Below, in pieces: positions 43,493-52,121 of a stretch of DNA of 64,000 nucleotides; positions within the stretch are counted from its first letter, which is position 1, and each line of letters begins with the position of its first letter. The position numbers were made by a program, and so were the translations under genes. Under the pieces are notes generated by a model. That model worked only from the letters and a program-made list of their open reading frames with translations, ran no database searches and was not told where the DNA came from. Source of the stretch: Agrobacterium tumefaciens_K (GTDB lineage: Bacteria > Pseudomonadota > Alphaproteobacteria > Rhizobiales > Rhizobiaceae); assembly GCF_031801495.1 (NCBI RefSeq), contig NZ_JAOEGC010000001.1, forward strand, positions 1,054,001 through 1,118,000, given 5' to 3'.

Positions 43493-44470
43493 TCACGCTG
43501 CGGCCTGCGCAGCGTTTTCCAGCAGCCATCGCGCGCTCTCGGTGTCGGTCACGAGGACCGTTGCCAGACCGGCAGACAGGGCCGCCCGCAGCGTATTGTG
43601 CTTGTGAGGCCCGCCGGAGGTGATGATGCGGCAGGGAATACGCCGGTACTCTTCCAGATCGAGTGCGATGACCCGTTCGTTCATGTCATGCGCCACCGGG
43701 CGTCCGCTGCGGTCAAGATAATGACCGATGATATCGCCGACTGCGCCGGACGCCAGCAACTCATTAATGACCTGCCGCGATGGCAGGCCGTAGCGGACCT
43801 GTAGCGATTCCTGTGTCAGGTCACCGACGCTGAGGCACGATACCTCGACGCCTGCCGCTTCCTGCAGCAGCGTGCGGAAAGCGGGTTGCTCCATGATGAT
43901 GTCGCGGGAGGCGGCGCTATCGACGTAAATCGGGGCGGCGAGATAGTGGCATTCCGCGCCCAGCACCTTGGCGAAACGTCGCACGATCTCGAACGTGTTT
44001 ATTTCCGAACCGCGGGTCAGTCCGCCCATCATAGAGCGCACCTTGATGTCCGGCGCATTGGCGGGCGTCATGTGCTCCACCGTTTCGCGCAGCGTCGTAC
44101 CCCAGCCGACACCGAGCGATGCAGGCTTTCGGACCTGAAGAAACCTGTCGAGATAGGCGGCGGTGGTGCGGCCGATGACGTTCTGCAACTGCGTGATATC
44201 GGTGGGCGTCATGACGACGGCGGCTTCTTCCAGCCCGAAGACGTCGCACAGGCGCGATTCCAGCTCGACATTCTCTGCGAGCGGAGAGGCGAAGCTGATC
44301 CGCACGACGCCCTCATCCAGCGCCATCGCCAGCAGTTCGTTCACGCGACGGCGCGTCAGATGCATGCGTTCAGCGATCTGTGCCTGTGTCAGTCCCTCGA
44401 CGTGATAGAGCCACGCCGCCTTCACCATCATGTCCCGGTTGTCCAAACGATCCCCCGTATCAATTGTCAC
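43493..44470 (-). CDS. SorC-family transcriptional regulator with sugar-binding domain
   Basis: A 325-residue regulator. The N-terminal helix-turn-helix reads EGLTQAQIAERMHLTRRRVN. The C-terminal sugar-isomerase-like effector domain (from about residue 60) shows SLGVGWGTTLRETV, YLAAPIYVDS, GDIIGHYLDRSGRPV and a final ITSGGPHKHN. SorC proteins usually bind a phosphorylated sugar and act as repressor or activator. It faces away from the SBP-5 transport operon across 348 nt, so it most likely controls that operon, and a phosphorylated product of the diesterase would be a logical effector. Confidence 0.88.
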   Translation of the reverse strand: MTIDTGDRLDNRDMMVKAAWLYHVEGLTQAQIAERMHLTRRRVNELLAMALDEGVVRISFASPLAENVELESRLCDVFGLEEAAVVMTPTDITQLQNVIGRTTAAYLDRFLQVRKPASLGVGWGTTLRETVEHMTPANAPDIKVRSMMGGLTRGSEINTFEIVRRFAKVLGAECHYLAAPIYVDSAASRDIIMEQPAFRTLLQEAAGVEVSCLSVGDLTQESLQVRYGLPSRQVINELLASGAVGDIIGHYLDRSGRPVAHDMNERVIALDLEEYRRIPCRIITSGGPHKHNTLRAALSAGLATVLVTDTESARWLLENAAQAAA

Positions 44471-44818
44471 ATGTGCGTAACATTTGTAACTTAATCAATG
44501 GCCGTAGAGGGAAGCGCCGTCAAGTCCGTTCGTTACGGATTGATGCGGCGCTTTCCAGATCATCGATGCGTATCAGTGTGGCCACCCGATAAAACGACCA
44601 TGAACCTCGTAGTCCTCGATTGTGACAGTGTTCTCATCGCGGGTGATTTTTCGGTTCGGCAACCTGTTCGTGTATGAAGAAAGCCCTTCGCGGTTGTCGC
44701 GACGGGTCGTCATCAAAGGTTCACCGGGCTGTAAAAAGCTCTTCATCGAAACGGTGCAGAAGCGGGTTCTCCCGTTTCGCGTCCTCGTCGTCTGTCGTCT
44801 CTCGAAGGAGAAATCCCG
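44471..44818. promoter_or_regulatory. Long divergent intergenic region, SorC gene / SBP-5 operon
   Basis: 348 nt with no convincing gene. Near the SorC start there is an 8-bp palindrome CACATGTG (44468-44475) and a CGTAAC/TGTAAC pair. A structured element at 44510-44556 pairs GGAAGCGCCG with CGGCGCTTTCC imperfectly. A minus-strand frame ending at 44573 would encode under 90 residues and is not recognised. AAGGAG precedes the ATG at 44819. The length leaves room for an operator or a small RNA. Confidence 0.4.
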
Positions 44819-46453
44819 ATGCTTTCCATCAATCGCCGTCACGCTCTCGGGCTGATGGGTGCCGCCGCCGGTTCGCTTATCCTGCCCCGCATGTCGTTGA
44901 GCCAGGGCCAGCGCCCGTCAATCACGATTGCGGTGCAGAAGATCACCAACAACAATACGCTTGATGTCTGGTATGAACAGTCCAACGTCGGCGAACGTGT
45001 TTTCTATCCCAACCTGTGGGAAGGTCTGATCCTGCGTGACTGGATGGGCAATCAGGGTCCGGTTGCCGGCCTTGCGACAGAATGGAAGCGCATAGACGAC
45101 AAGACGCTGGAACTCAAGCTGCGCCAAGGCGTCAAGTTCCACAACGGCGACGAGCTGACGGCTGAAGACGTCGTTTTCTCATTCTCCAAGGAGCGGGTTT
45201 TCGGCAATACCGAGCCGAAGGGCGGCAAGACCGTTTTCGAAGCGGATAATAAGCCGTCGACTGTCAAGGAACTGCCTGCCACTGTTCCGGGCGCCGGTCG
45301 CCGTCTGTGGCCGGCCCTTGCCGGTGTCGAGGCCGTCGACAAGTATACCGTCCGTTTCCACAACGCCACGCCGGATGTGACGCTGGAAGGCCGCCTCTAT
45401 TCCGGCGGCAGCCAGATCGCCAACCGCCGCGCCTGGGATGAAGCCCCGTCCTACGCCGACTGGGCGCGTAAGCCTGTCACGACCGGTCCTTACATGGTTG
45501 GCGAATACAAGCCGGACGTTTCTCTCACGCTCGTCGCTTTCGATGAATATTGGGGTGGCCGTCCGCCGCTTCAGGAAATCCGTTTCGTAGAGGTTCCGGA
45601 AGTCGCGTCGCGCGTCAACGGTCTGCTCTCGGGCGAATACGATTTCGCCTGCGATCTGCCGCCGGACCAGATCGCCACGGTTGCCGCGGCTCCGGGCCTC
45701 GAAGTCCAGAACTCGGTGATCTGGAACCACCGTATTTCGGTCTTCAACACCCAGAACCCGATCCTTGCCAACCCGCTGGTGCGTCGCGCCATGACCCACT
45801 CGATCGACCGTCAGGCGATCGTCGAGGCGCTTTGGGGCGGTCAGACGGTCATTCCGGCCGGTCTGCAGTTCGACTCCTACAGCGCGACGGACATGTTCAT
45901 CGATGGCTGGAAGGCGCCTGAGTACAATCCGGAACTGGCGCAGCAGCTTCTCAAGGAAGCCGGTTACAAGGGCGATGCGATCCCTTACCGCCTGCTCAAC
46001 AACTACTACACCAACCAGACTGCCAATGCGCAGATCATGGTCGAGATGTGGAAGCAGGTCGGCCTCAACGTCGAAATCGAAATGAAGGAAAACTGGGCGC
46101 AGATCCACGATCCGCAGGGCGTCAAGGGCGTGCGCGACTGGTCGGCCGGTAACTCCATCAACGATCCGATCACGCCAATGGTCACGCAGTTCGGCCCGAA
46201 CGGCGAAGTCCAGCAGAAGAAGGACTGGTCCAACGAAGAGGTCAACAAGCTCTCCGTCCTGATGGAAACCTCGACAGATCACGACCAGCGCAAGAAGGCA
46301 TTCGCCCGCATGCTCGAGATCTGCGAGCGCGAAGACCCGGTTTATCAGGTTCTGCACCAGAACGCCGTCTTCACCGGCATGAAGAAGTCCCTGAACTGGA
46401 AGGCGGCTCCTGCCTTCGCCATGGATTTCCGCTCCAACAACTGGTCCACCTGA
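44819..46453 (+). CDS. Family-5 (peptide/opine type) extracellular solute-binding protein
   Basis: A 544-residue binding protein. The N-terminus INRRHALGLMGAAAGSLIL has a twin-arginine-like signal. The SBP-bac-5 core includes LELKLRQGVKFHNGDELTAE, VTTGPYMVGEYKPD and LVRRAMTHSIDRQAIVEALW. The family takes peptides, opines, oligosaccharides and sugar phosphodiesters such as agrocinopines. The downstream diesterase argues for the last class; peptides remain possible. It is first in the operon, followed by a terminator-like hairpin that should favour its overexpression. Confidence 0.9.
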   Translation: MLSINRRHALGLMGAAAGSLILPRMSLSQGQRPSITIAVQKITNNNTLDVWYEQSNVGERVFYPNLWEGLILRDWMGNQGPVAGLATEWKRIDDKTLELKLRQGVKFHNGDELTAEDVVFSFSKERVFGNTEPKGGKTVFEADNKPSTVKELPATVPGAGRRLWPALAGVEAVDKYTVRFHNATPDVTLEGRLYSGGSQIANRRAWDEAPSYADWARKPVTTGPYMVGEYKPDVSLTLVAFDEYWGGRPPLQEIRFVEVPEVASRVNGLLSGEYDFACDLPPDQIATVAAAPGLEVQNSVIWNHRISVFNTQNPILANPLVRRAMTHSIDRQAIVEALWGGQTVIPAGLQFDSYSATDMFIDGWKAPEYNPELAQQLLKEAGYKGDAIPYRLLNNYYTNQTANAQIMVEMWKQVGLNVEIEMKENWAQIHDPQGVKGVRDWSAGNSINDPITPMVTQFGPNGEVQQKKDWSNEEVNKLSVLMETSTDHDQRKKAFARMLEICEREDPVYQVLHQNAVFTGMKKSLNWKAAPAFAMDFRSNNWST

Positions 46454-46466
46454 CCGACCTGAAGAA

Positions 46467-46500
46467 GCCGGTCGCCTGAACGGGGCGACCGGCATTTTTC
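46467..46500 (+). terminator. Terminator/attenuator after the SBP-5 gene
   Basis: A perfect 10-bp stem (GCCGGTCGCC / GGCGACCGGC), a 7-nt loop and ATTTTT, 14 nt after the stop and 56 nt before the ATPase start. Read-through is needed for the rest of the operon unless another promoter exists. Confidence 0.8.
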
Positions 46501-46555
46501 TTGCGGCCGTCGAGGCTGCACATCTGTCCATTCCAATTTCAAGAAGGTGAGCGCG

Positions 46556-47554
46556 ATGGGACCCAATCTCGTGGAGTTGCGTAACCTCAAGGTTTCTTTC
46601 GACGGCGTTCAGGTGCTGCATGGCATCGATCTCGACGTGAAGCGCGGTGAGGCCATCGGGCTGGTCGGTGAATCCGGCTGCGGCAAGTCCGTCACCTGGC
46701 TGGCCGCGCTCGGTCTTCTGCCCGGCAAGGCGCAAGTCTCTGGCTCCGTACGGATCGAAGGCCGCGAGCTGGTCGGGCAGCCGCGTGCCGCGCTGGAAGC
46801 CGTACGCGGCGGCAGGATCGCCATGATCTTTCAGGACCCGTCTTCGTCGCTCAATCCCGTCATCCGTATCGGCCGCCAGATCACCGAGGCGCTATCGCTG
46901 CATCGTGGCCTGAGAGGGGAAGTGCTGAAAGCAGAGGCGCTGAGATTGCTGGACATGGTCGGGATTCCAGATGCCCGCCGTCGCTTCGATCTCTTTCCCC
47001 ATGAGTTTTCCGGTGGCCAGTGTCAGCGTCTGATGATCGCCATGGCGCTCGCCGGTGAGCCTGACCTGCTGATCGCCGATGAGCCGACAACGGCGCTCGA
47101 CGCCACCATTCAGGCCCAGATTCTCGATCTTCTCATGGAGCTGCGCCGCGAAACCGGTATGGCGACCGTATTCATCAGTCACGATCTCGGTGCCGTTGCG
47201 CAGGTCTGCGAACGCGCGCTGGTCATGTATGCGGGCCGGGTGGTTGAGCAGGGCGAAATCGATGCCCTGTTCGACAATCCGCGTCATCCCTATACCCGTG
47301 GTCTTTTCGATGCATTGCCGAGCCTCGATGGAGAGCGCAGGCGGCTCGTTCCCATTCCCGGCACGGTGCCGGATCCGCGCCATCTGCCGCAAGGCTGCGC
47401 ATTTTCCCCCCGATGTTCGCATGTCGTGGACGCCTGTCTTAACACTAGGCCGGACCTTTCGGAGGCGGCTGAGGGTCGCCGTATTGCCTGTCTTCGTCCG
47501 CTGGGCATGTCTTCGCAGGCGGGCCGGCAGCGCGTTCTTGAGGGAGCATACTGA
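46556..47554 (+). CDS. Oligopeptide/opine-type ABC ATPase, DppD-like
   Basis: 332 residues with Walker A GESGCGKS, signature FSGGQCQR, LLIADEPTTALD and the C-terminal oligopeptide extension containing Cys residues (GCAFSPRCSHVVDAC) that marks DppD/OppD proteins, where such cysteines can bind an Fe-S cluster. The ATG at 46556 follows AAGGTGA; the in-frame GTG at 46547 is less likely. It lies 1 nt before the second ATPase. Confidence 0.88.
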   Translation: MGPNLVELRNLKVSFDGVQVLHGIDLDVKRGEAIGLVGESGCGKSVTWLAALGLLPGKAQVSGSVRIEGRELVGQPRAALEAVRGGRIAMIFQDPSSSLNPVIRIGRQITEALSLHRGLRGEVLKAEALRLLDMVGIPDARRRFDLFPHEFSGGQCQRLMIAMALAGEPDLLIADEPTTALDATIQAQILDLLMELRRETGMATVFISHDLGAVAQVCERALVMYAGRVVEQGEIDALFDNPRHPYTRGLFDALPSLDGERRRLVPIPGTVPDPRHLPQGCAFSPRCSHVVDACLNTRPDLSEAAEGRRIACLRPLGMSSQAGRQRVLEGAY

Positions 47555-47555
47555 G

Positions 47556-48533
47556 ATGGCTCACCTCATCGAAGCAAGAAATCTGGTCCGCACCTATCAG
47601 GTAAGGCGCGGCGTGTTTGGCAAGCAGACGCCTGTGCGTGCCGTTGACGGCGTGTCGCTGTCCGTCCGTCCGGGTGAAACGCTCGGCATCGTCGGTGAAA
47701 GCGGTTCTGGCAAATCGACGCTCGGGCGCATGCTGCTCGGCATCGATGCACCGCAGGGCGGCGACGTGATTTTCGACGGCCAGCCGATGCCGGATTTCGC
47801 AACGCCGGAATGGCGCAAGCTGCGGGCAAAAATGCAGCTCGTCTATCAGGATCCGCTGGCGGCTCTGGATCGCCGCCTGACGATCGCTGCCCAGATCGGC
47901 GAGCCGCTCGAAATCCATGCGCTTCTGCCGAAGGAGCATATGGCGTCCCGCGTTTCGGAGCTGATGAGCGCCGTTGGCCTACGTCCCGATCAGGCCGGGC
48001 GTTACCCGCATGAACTTTCCGGTGGCCAGCGCCAGCGCGCCGTCATTGCCCGTGCGCTTGCGTCGCGTCCGAAACTGCTCGTCTGTGACGAACCTGTCTC
48101 GGCACTCGATGTTTCGATTCAGGCGCAGGTCGTCAACATGCTGCGCGACCTTCAGGAGCAGAACGACATTTCGATGGTGTTCATCAGCCACGACCTGAAA
48201 GTGGTGCGCAACATCGCCGACCGCGTAGCCGTGATGTATCTCGGGCGTATCGTCGAGGAGGCGTCTTCTGACGTGATCTTCAGAACTCCGCAGCATCCCT
48301 ATACCAAGGCGCTCGTTTCCAGCGTGCCGGTACCCGGCAGATCGCTGGAGGGCCGCCTCATCCTGCAGGGCGAACCGCCGAACCCGGCGAACAGGCCGTC
48401 CGGCTGCGCTTTCCATCCCCGCTGTCCGATGGCGTCGGAACTGTGCCGTACCACGGTCCCGGAGTTGCGCTCCGTCGCAGCGGGACGGACGGCGGCATGC
48501 CATCTGGTGCCAGCGCTCGCCGCTGCGGCTTAA
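47556..48533 (+). CDS. Oligopeptide/opine-type ABC ATPase, DppF-like
   Basis: 325 residues with Walker A GESGSGKS, LSGGQRQRAVIARAL, LLVCDEPVSALD and the C-terminal Cys motif GCAFHPRCPMASELC. It forms the ATPase heterodimer with the preceding protein. The open frame extends upstream within the first ATPase, but the ATG at 47556 with GGGAG upstream gives the family N-terminus. Confidence 0.88.
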   Translation: MAHLIEARNLVRTYQVRRGVFGKQTPVRAVDGVSLSVRPGETLGIVGESGSGKSTLGRMLLGIDAPQGGDVIFDGQPMPDFATPEWRKLRAKMQLVYQDPLAALDRRLTIAAQIGEPLEIHALLPKEHMASRVSELMSAVGLRPDQAGRYPHELSGGQRQRAVIARALASRPKLLVCDEPVSALDVSIQAQVVNMLRDLQEQNDISMVFISHDLKVVRNIADRVAVMYLGRIVEEASSDVIFRTPQHPYTKALVSSVPVPGRSLEGRLILQGEPPNPANRPSGCAFHPRCPMASELCRTTVPELRSVAAGRTAACHLVPALAAAA

Positions 48534-48544
48534 GGAAATAAACG

Positions 48545-49471
48545 ATGATCCGTTTCGTTCTCATCCGCCTGCTGCGGGCGCTCGTCACCATTCTGGCCGT
48601 CATCACCTTCGCTTTCGTCGTCCTGCGCATGTCCGGCGATCCCGCGCAGGTGATGCTTGGGCCAGACGTGCCGGAGGAATCGCTGCGCGCGTTCCGCGCC
48701 ACCTGGGGGCTCGATCAGCCGCTCTGGGTGCAATATCTCGCCTACATGAAATCGATCTTCACCGGCGATTTCGGTGTTTCGATGCGTGACAAGGCGTCTG
48801 CCATCCAGCTCGTCATCGAACGGATCCCGGCAACCCTGCAACTCACCATTCCGGCTCTGCTGTTGAAGCTCGTCATCGGTATTCCGGCGGGTGTCTATGC
48901 CGCCCTGCATCGCCAGAGCGTCATAGACCGGGGTGTTATTTTCGGGGCGATCCTGGGGTTCACCATCCCGTCCTTCGTCATGGGGCTTCTGCTGGTGCTG
49001 ATCTTCTCGATCACCCTCGGCATGCTTCCATCCGGTGGACAGGACACCTGGCAGCACGGCATCCTTCCGACGCTTACGATGAGCATCGGCGGTATCGGCA
49101 TTCTCGCCCGTTTCTCACGCTCGGCGATGATCGAGGTCATGGGCCAGCCGTTCATCCGCACCGCATCCGCCAAGGGGCTGAAGTGGAACGATGTGGTCTG
49201 GAGCCACGCGCTCCCCAATGCAGCGGTGCCGATCGTCACCATCGTCGGCTTCATGGTCGGTTCGCTGATCGCCGGTGCCGTGGTGGTGGAATCGATCTTT
49301 TCGTGGCCGGGCATCGGTCGCCTGCTGGTTGTGTCCGTCACCAACCGCGATCTGGCCGTGGTGCAGTGCATCTTGCTGGTCATCGCCGCCGCCATGGTCA
49401 TTTCCAATCTCATCGTCGACCTGCTTTACGGCTGGCTCGATCCCCGGCTGCGCAGCCAGTCTGCCCATTGA
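48545..49471 (+). CDS. ABC permease, DppB-like
   Basis: A 308-residue membrane protein with the DppB/OppB opening (IRFVLIRLLRALVTILAVIT), six membrane segments and the EAA-type loop FIRTASAKGLKWNDVVWSHA. It forms the importer pore with the next gene. A TAAGGAAA site precedes the ATG. Confidence 0.9.
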   Translation: MIRFVLIRLLRALVTILAVITFAFVVLRMSGDPAQVMLGPDVPEESLRAFRATWGLDQPLWVQYLAYMKSIFTGDFGVSMRDKASAIQLVIERIPATLQLTIPALLLKLVIGIPAGVYAALHRQSVIDRGVIFGAILGFTIPSFVMGLLLVLIFSITLGMLPSGGQDTWQHGILPTLTMSIGGIGILARFSRSAMIEVMGQPFIRTASAKGLKWNDVVWSHALPNAAVPIVTIVGFMVGSLIAGAVVVESIFSWPGIGRLLVVSVTNRDLAVVQCILLVIAAAMVISNLIVDLLYGWLDPRLRSQSAH

Positions 49472-49482
49472 GGAGAGCGCGC

Positions 49483-50364
49483 ATGACGATTGCAGAAACC
49501 TCCATATCCGCAAAGCCGCAAGATCACGTTCTCTTCCGTCTCGGCAAGGGGTTGCGCAGGCTGCCGTTCTCCGTCGGCTACGGCATGTTCTGGCTGGCCG
49601 CGATGGTGCTGGTTGCCATCTTCGCGGATCATATCCGACCCTATGGCATCACCGCCATGGATCTGCGCGCCCGCCTTGCCCTGCCGGGTTCCTTTCCGCA
49701 CCTGCTCGGTACGGATGAGCTTGGCCGCGATGTGCTTTCGCGCCTCATCCAGTCGATCCGCGTCTCGCTTGTCATCGCCTTCGGCGCGACGATCATTTCC
49801 GCGGTCTTCGGAACGACGCTCGGTTTTCTCGCCGCAAAGTTTCGTGGCTGGGTGGAGCATCTGGTGCTGGTGCTGGCGGATTTTCAGGCCGCGCTGCCGT
49901 TCCTCATCATGTCGCTTGCCGTGCTGGCGTTCTTCGGCTCCTCCATGCCGCTCCTGATCTGCCTCATGGGCTTTTACGGCTGGGAGCGTTACGCCCGCAT
50001 TGCCCGCGGACTTGCCATTTCCGCCAGCGCGCAGGGTTATGCTTCGGCCGTCGTCCAGCTCGGTGCCACACCTTCGCGGGTCTACCTCAAGCATATCCTG
50101 CCTAATGTCGCCTCGACGCTGATCGTTTCCATGACGCTGACATTCCCGGAAATCATCCTGATGGAAAGCGGCCTGTCCTTCCTCGGTCTTGGTGTGCAGC
50201 CGCCGGAAACCAGTCTCGGCAATATGGTCGGCTTCGGCCGCGAATACCTGACCCGCGCCCCATGGATCATGCTTGCCCCGGCCTTCGTCATCATGATGAC
50301 CACGCTTTCCATCTCGCTTGTCGGTGACTGGCTGCGAGACAAGCTCGACCCCACACTTCGCTGA
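49483..50364 (+). CDS. ABC permease, DppC-like
   Basis: A 293-residue partner permease with the DppC signature LGTDELGRDVLSRLIQSIRV, six membrane segments and the late SGLSFLGLGVQPPETSLGNM. The ATG at 49483 follows GAGGAGAG 11 nt after dppB. It completes the importer. Confidence 0.9.
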   Translation: MTIAETSISAKPQDHVLFRLGKGLRRLPFSVGYGMFWLAAMVLVAIFADHIRPYGITAMDLRARLALPGSFPHLLGTDELGRDVLSRLIQSIRVSLVIAFGATIISAVFGTTLGFLAAKFRGWVEHLVLVLADFQAALPFLIMSLAVLAFFGSSMPLLICLMGFYGWERYARIARGLAISASAQGYASAVVQLGATPSRVYLKHILPNVASTLIVSMTLTFPEIILMESGLSFLGLGVQPPETSLGNMVGFGREYLTRAPWIMLAPAFVIMMTTLSISLVGDWLRDKLDPTLR

Positions 50365-50388
50365 CTTGAACCCAATCAGGAAACGACC

Positions 50389-51135
50389 ATGACCAAGATC
50401 ACCGGCCATCGCGGCGCCCGTAACCTCTGGCCTGAAAACGGCCTCACGGGCTTCCGTAACGTCATCGCGCTTGACGTCGACGCCATTGAATTCGACGTGC
50501 ATCTGACCGATCAAGGCGAGCTGATCGTCATTCATGACGCGACGCTCGATCGCACCACGGAAGGACAAGGGCCGGTCCGCCTCCTGACGCCGGAAACGCG
50601 CAGGACGACGAAGCTGATCGGTTGCGATGATGTGGTCCCGACGCTGTCCGAGGTCCTGGAAGTGCTTGCGCCTTCGGGCAAGGACCTGCACGTCGAGATC
50701 AAGGTGGACGAGAACGGCAAGCCCTATCCGGAAATCGCCGCGCGCGTTGCCGCGGAAGTCGCCCGTTTCGATATCGCGGACCGCTGCCATCTGACCTCGT
50801 TCAATACGACGATCCTTGAGGATTGCCGGCGGGAGGCACCGGAAATCGCCCGTCTCGTTTCCGTCAATCGGGACGGGGCCGAGCGTCAGGGTGGTCTTTC
50901 CGCATTTATCGACAAGGTGGACAGCCTCATCGATATCGTCGCCATCAATCATGTCCTGATGGGCGAGGAGTGGGAGACGATCACCGCGAAACTGCCCCTC
51001 TCGCGTCTCTGCGTCTGGACGCTTAACGACGAGCATCTCATCCGTCATTGGCTGGAACGGGGCATCGGTCATCTGACCAGCGACAGCCCGGATCTTGTGC
51101 TGCGTTTGCGCGCGGCCCTTCACGAAACTGCATGA
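50389..51135 (+). CDS. Glycerophosphodiester phosphodiesterase-family enzyme, cytoplasmic
   Basis: A 248-residue GDPD-type TIM barrel. Catalytic and metal residues are visible: His7/Arg8 (GHRGARN), Glu34 and Asp36 (AIEFDVHL), His49 (LIVIHD) and Glu/Lys in LHVEIKVDENG. There is no signal peptide, so it cleaves an imported phosphodiester in the cytoplasm. Within a family-5 importer operon this recalls the acc (agrocinopine) operon, which also carries a diesterase of this kind. An ordinary glycerophosphodiester is the alternative substrate. It overlaps an ATG at its end (ATGA), though the next gene probably starts at 51156. Confidence 0.85.
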   Translation: MTKITGHRGARNLWPENGLTGFRNVIALDVDAIEFDVHLTDQGELIVIHDATLDRTTEGQGPVRLLTPETRRTTKLIGCDDVVPTLSEVLEVLAPSGKDLHVEIKVDENGKPYPEIAARVAAEVARFDIADRCHLTSFNTTILEDCRREAPEIARLVSVNRDGAERQGGLSAFIDKVDSLIDIVAINHVLMGEEWETITAKLPLSRLCVWTLNDEHLIRHWLERGIGHLTSDSPDLVLRLRAALHETA

Positions 51136-51155
51136 ACCATCTGGAGAAAATGAAG

Positions 51156-52070
51156 ATGAGCAATCTGATTGGCACCGGCTTCAATGCCGGATCGGACGAC
51201 GGTGAGCTGGCAACGCTCGAAAGCGATCTTCGGGCGCTTGCGGATATCGGGTGCGATACCGTGGAAATCGGCATCACCAGCCTAGATATCGTGGCGGGCG
51301 GCCGCATCATCGAGGAGCGCGCCGAGCGTTTCGTGAACCTCGTGAAGCAGTTCGATTTCCGTTACACCGTGCACGGTCTCGTTTCGTCCAACTTCATGGA
51401 CCCGGTGACCTGCCGTTATCAGATCGATGCCGCCAAGGCGCTCGCCGTTCTCTGCGATCGTATCGGTGCCGGGATCCTCGTCCAGCACGGCGGCGCGTTG
51501 CGTCCCGACCAGATCGCCGAGCGGGCCGATGCCGACAACCGCGAGCGTGATGCGCTGCTGGAACTTGCCGAATTCTGCAAAGGTTACGGCGTTCGCGTGG
51601 CTTTGGAAAACATCTTCTCTACACAGCCGGGGCAATATCGCCAGACACCCGCGGAAGTGGCTGAAACCGTCAAGGCGGTCAACCACCCGAACCTTGTGGC
51701 GCTGATCGATTTCAGTCACGCCTACATCGAATCCACCTATCGCGGGCTGGATTTCCGCGAGCAGCTTCGCGCGATGGCGCCGGTTGCCGGACACCTGCAC
51801 GTCCACGATTCATTCGGTCGTCCGCAGGGCTTCTATCAGGCCTATCACCTGCAGGAGAATACCGCGCTCGGCATCGGCGATCTGCACATGCCGCTTGGCT
51901 GGGGTGATATCGACTGGGACGGCATTTTCGCCGAACTGACCTTCCTGCCGGATACGGTGCTGATGATGGAAGTTGGCCGTCGTTACCGCGCCGAGCAGCC
52001 GCAGAGCCTTGAACACGCGCGCAGGCTGATGGCGCTCAACACCGGCAACGCGGCCATCGCTGCCGAATAA
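51156..52070 (+). CDS. Sugar phosphate isomerase/epimerase-like TIM barrel
   Basis: A 304-residue AP-endonuclease-2-family barrel with metal-ligand positions in VALENIF (Glu), ALIDFSHAYIES (Asp), HLHVHD (His) and MMEVG (Glu). These enzymes isomerise or epimerise sugars, inositols or hydroxy-acids. As the last gene of the operon it probably converts the sugar released by the diesterase. The ATG at 51156 has GGAG nine bases upstream; ATGs at 51132 and 51150 are in frame. It ends just before a hairpin terminator. Confidence 0.8.
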   Translation: MSNLIGTGFNAGSDDGELATLESDLRALADIGCDTVEIGITSLDIVAGGRIIEERAERFVNLVKQFDFRYTVHGLVSSNFMDPVTCRYQIDAAKALAVLCDRIGAGILVQHGGALRPDQIAERADADNRERDALLELAEFCKGYGVRVALENIFSTQPGQYRQTPAEVAETVKAVNHPNLVALIDFSHAYIESTYRGLDFREQLRAMAPVAGHLHVHDSFGRPQGFYQAYHLQENTALGIGDLHMPLGWGDIDWDGIFAELTFLPDTVLMMEVGRRYRAEQPQSLEHARRLMALNTGNAAIAAE

Positions 52071-52082
52071 TCCTGTTTTAAA

Positions 52083-52112
52083 CCCCTCCGGCTTTTGCAT
52101 GAGCCGGAGGGG
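52083..52112. terminator. Terminator between convergent operons
   Basis: A perfect 11-bp stem (CCCCTCCGGCT / AGCCGGAGGGG) with an 8-nt loop. The leftward transcript has TTTAAAA after it; the rightward side lacks a T-run. Confidence 0.7.
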
Positions 52113-52121
52113 AGAACGCCA

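Noticed and set aside
44573..44842. Small minus-strand frame in the SorC/SBP-5 gap
   Set aside because: 89 codons, no good ribosome site, no recognised motif, and it overlaps the binding-protein start.
45179..46735. Minus-strand open frame of 518 codons across the SBP-5 gene
   Set aside because: It is antisense to a clearly recognisable binding protein, has no ribosome site or family match, and arises from the high-GC codon pattern.
49426..51123. Minus-strand open frame of 565 codons across DppC-like and GDPD genes
   Set aside because: It spans two well-supported plus-strand genes and their gap; the composition (very rich in Arg, His, Asp) is typical of an antisense shadow.
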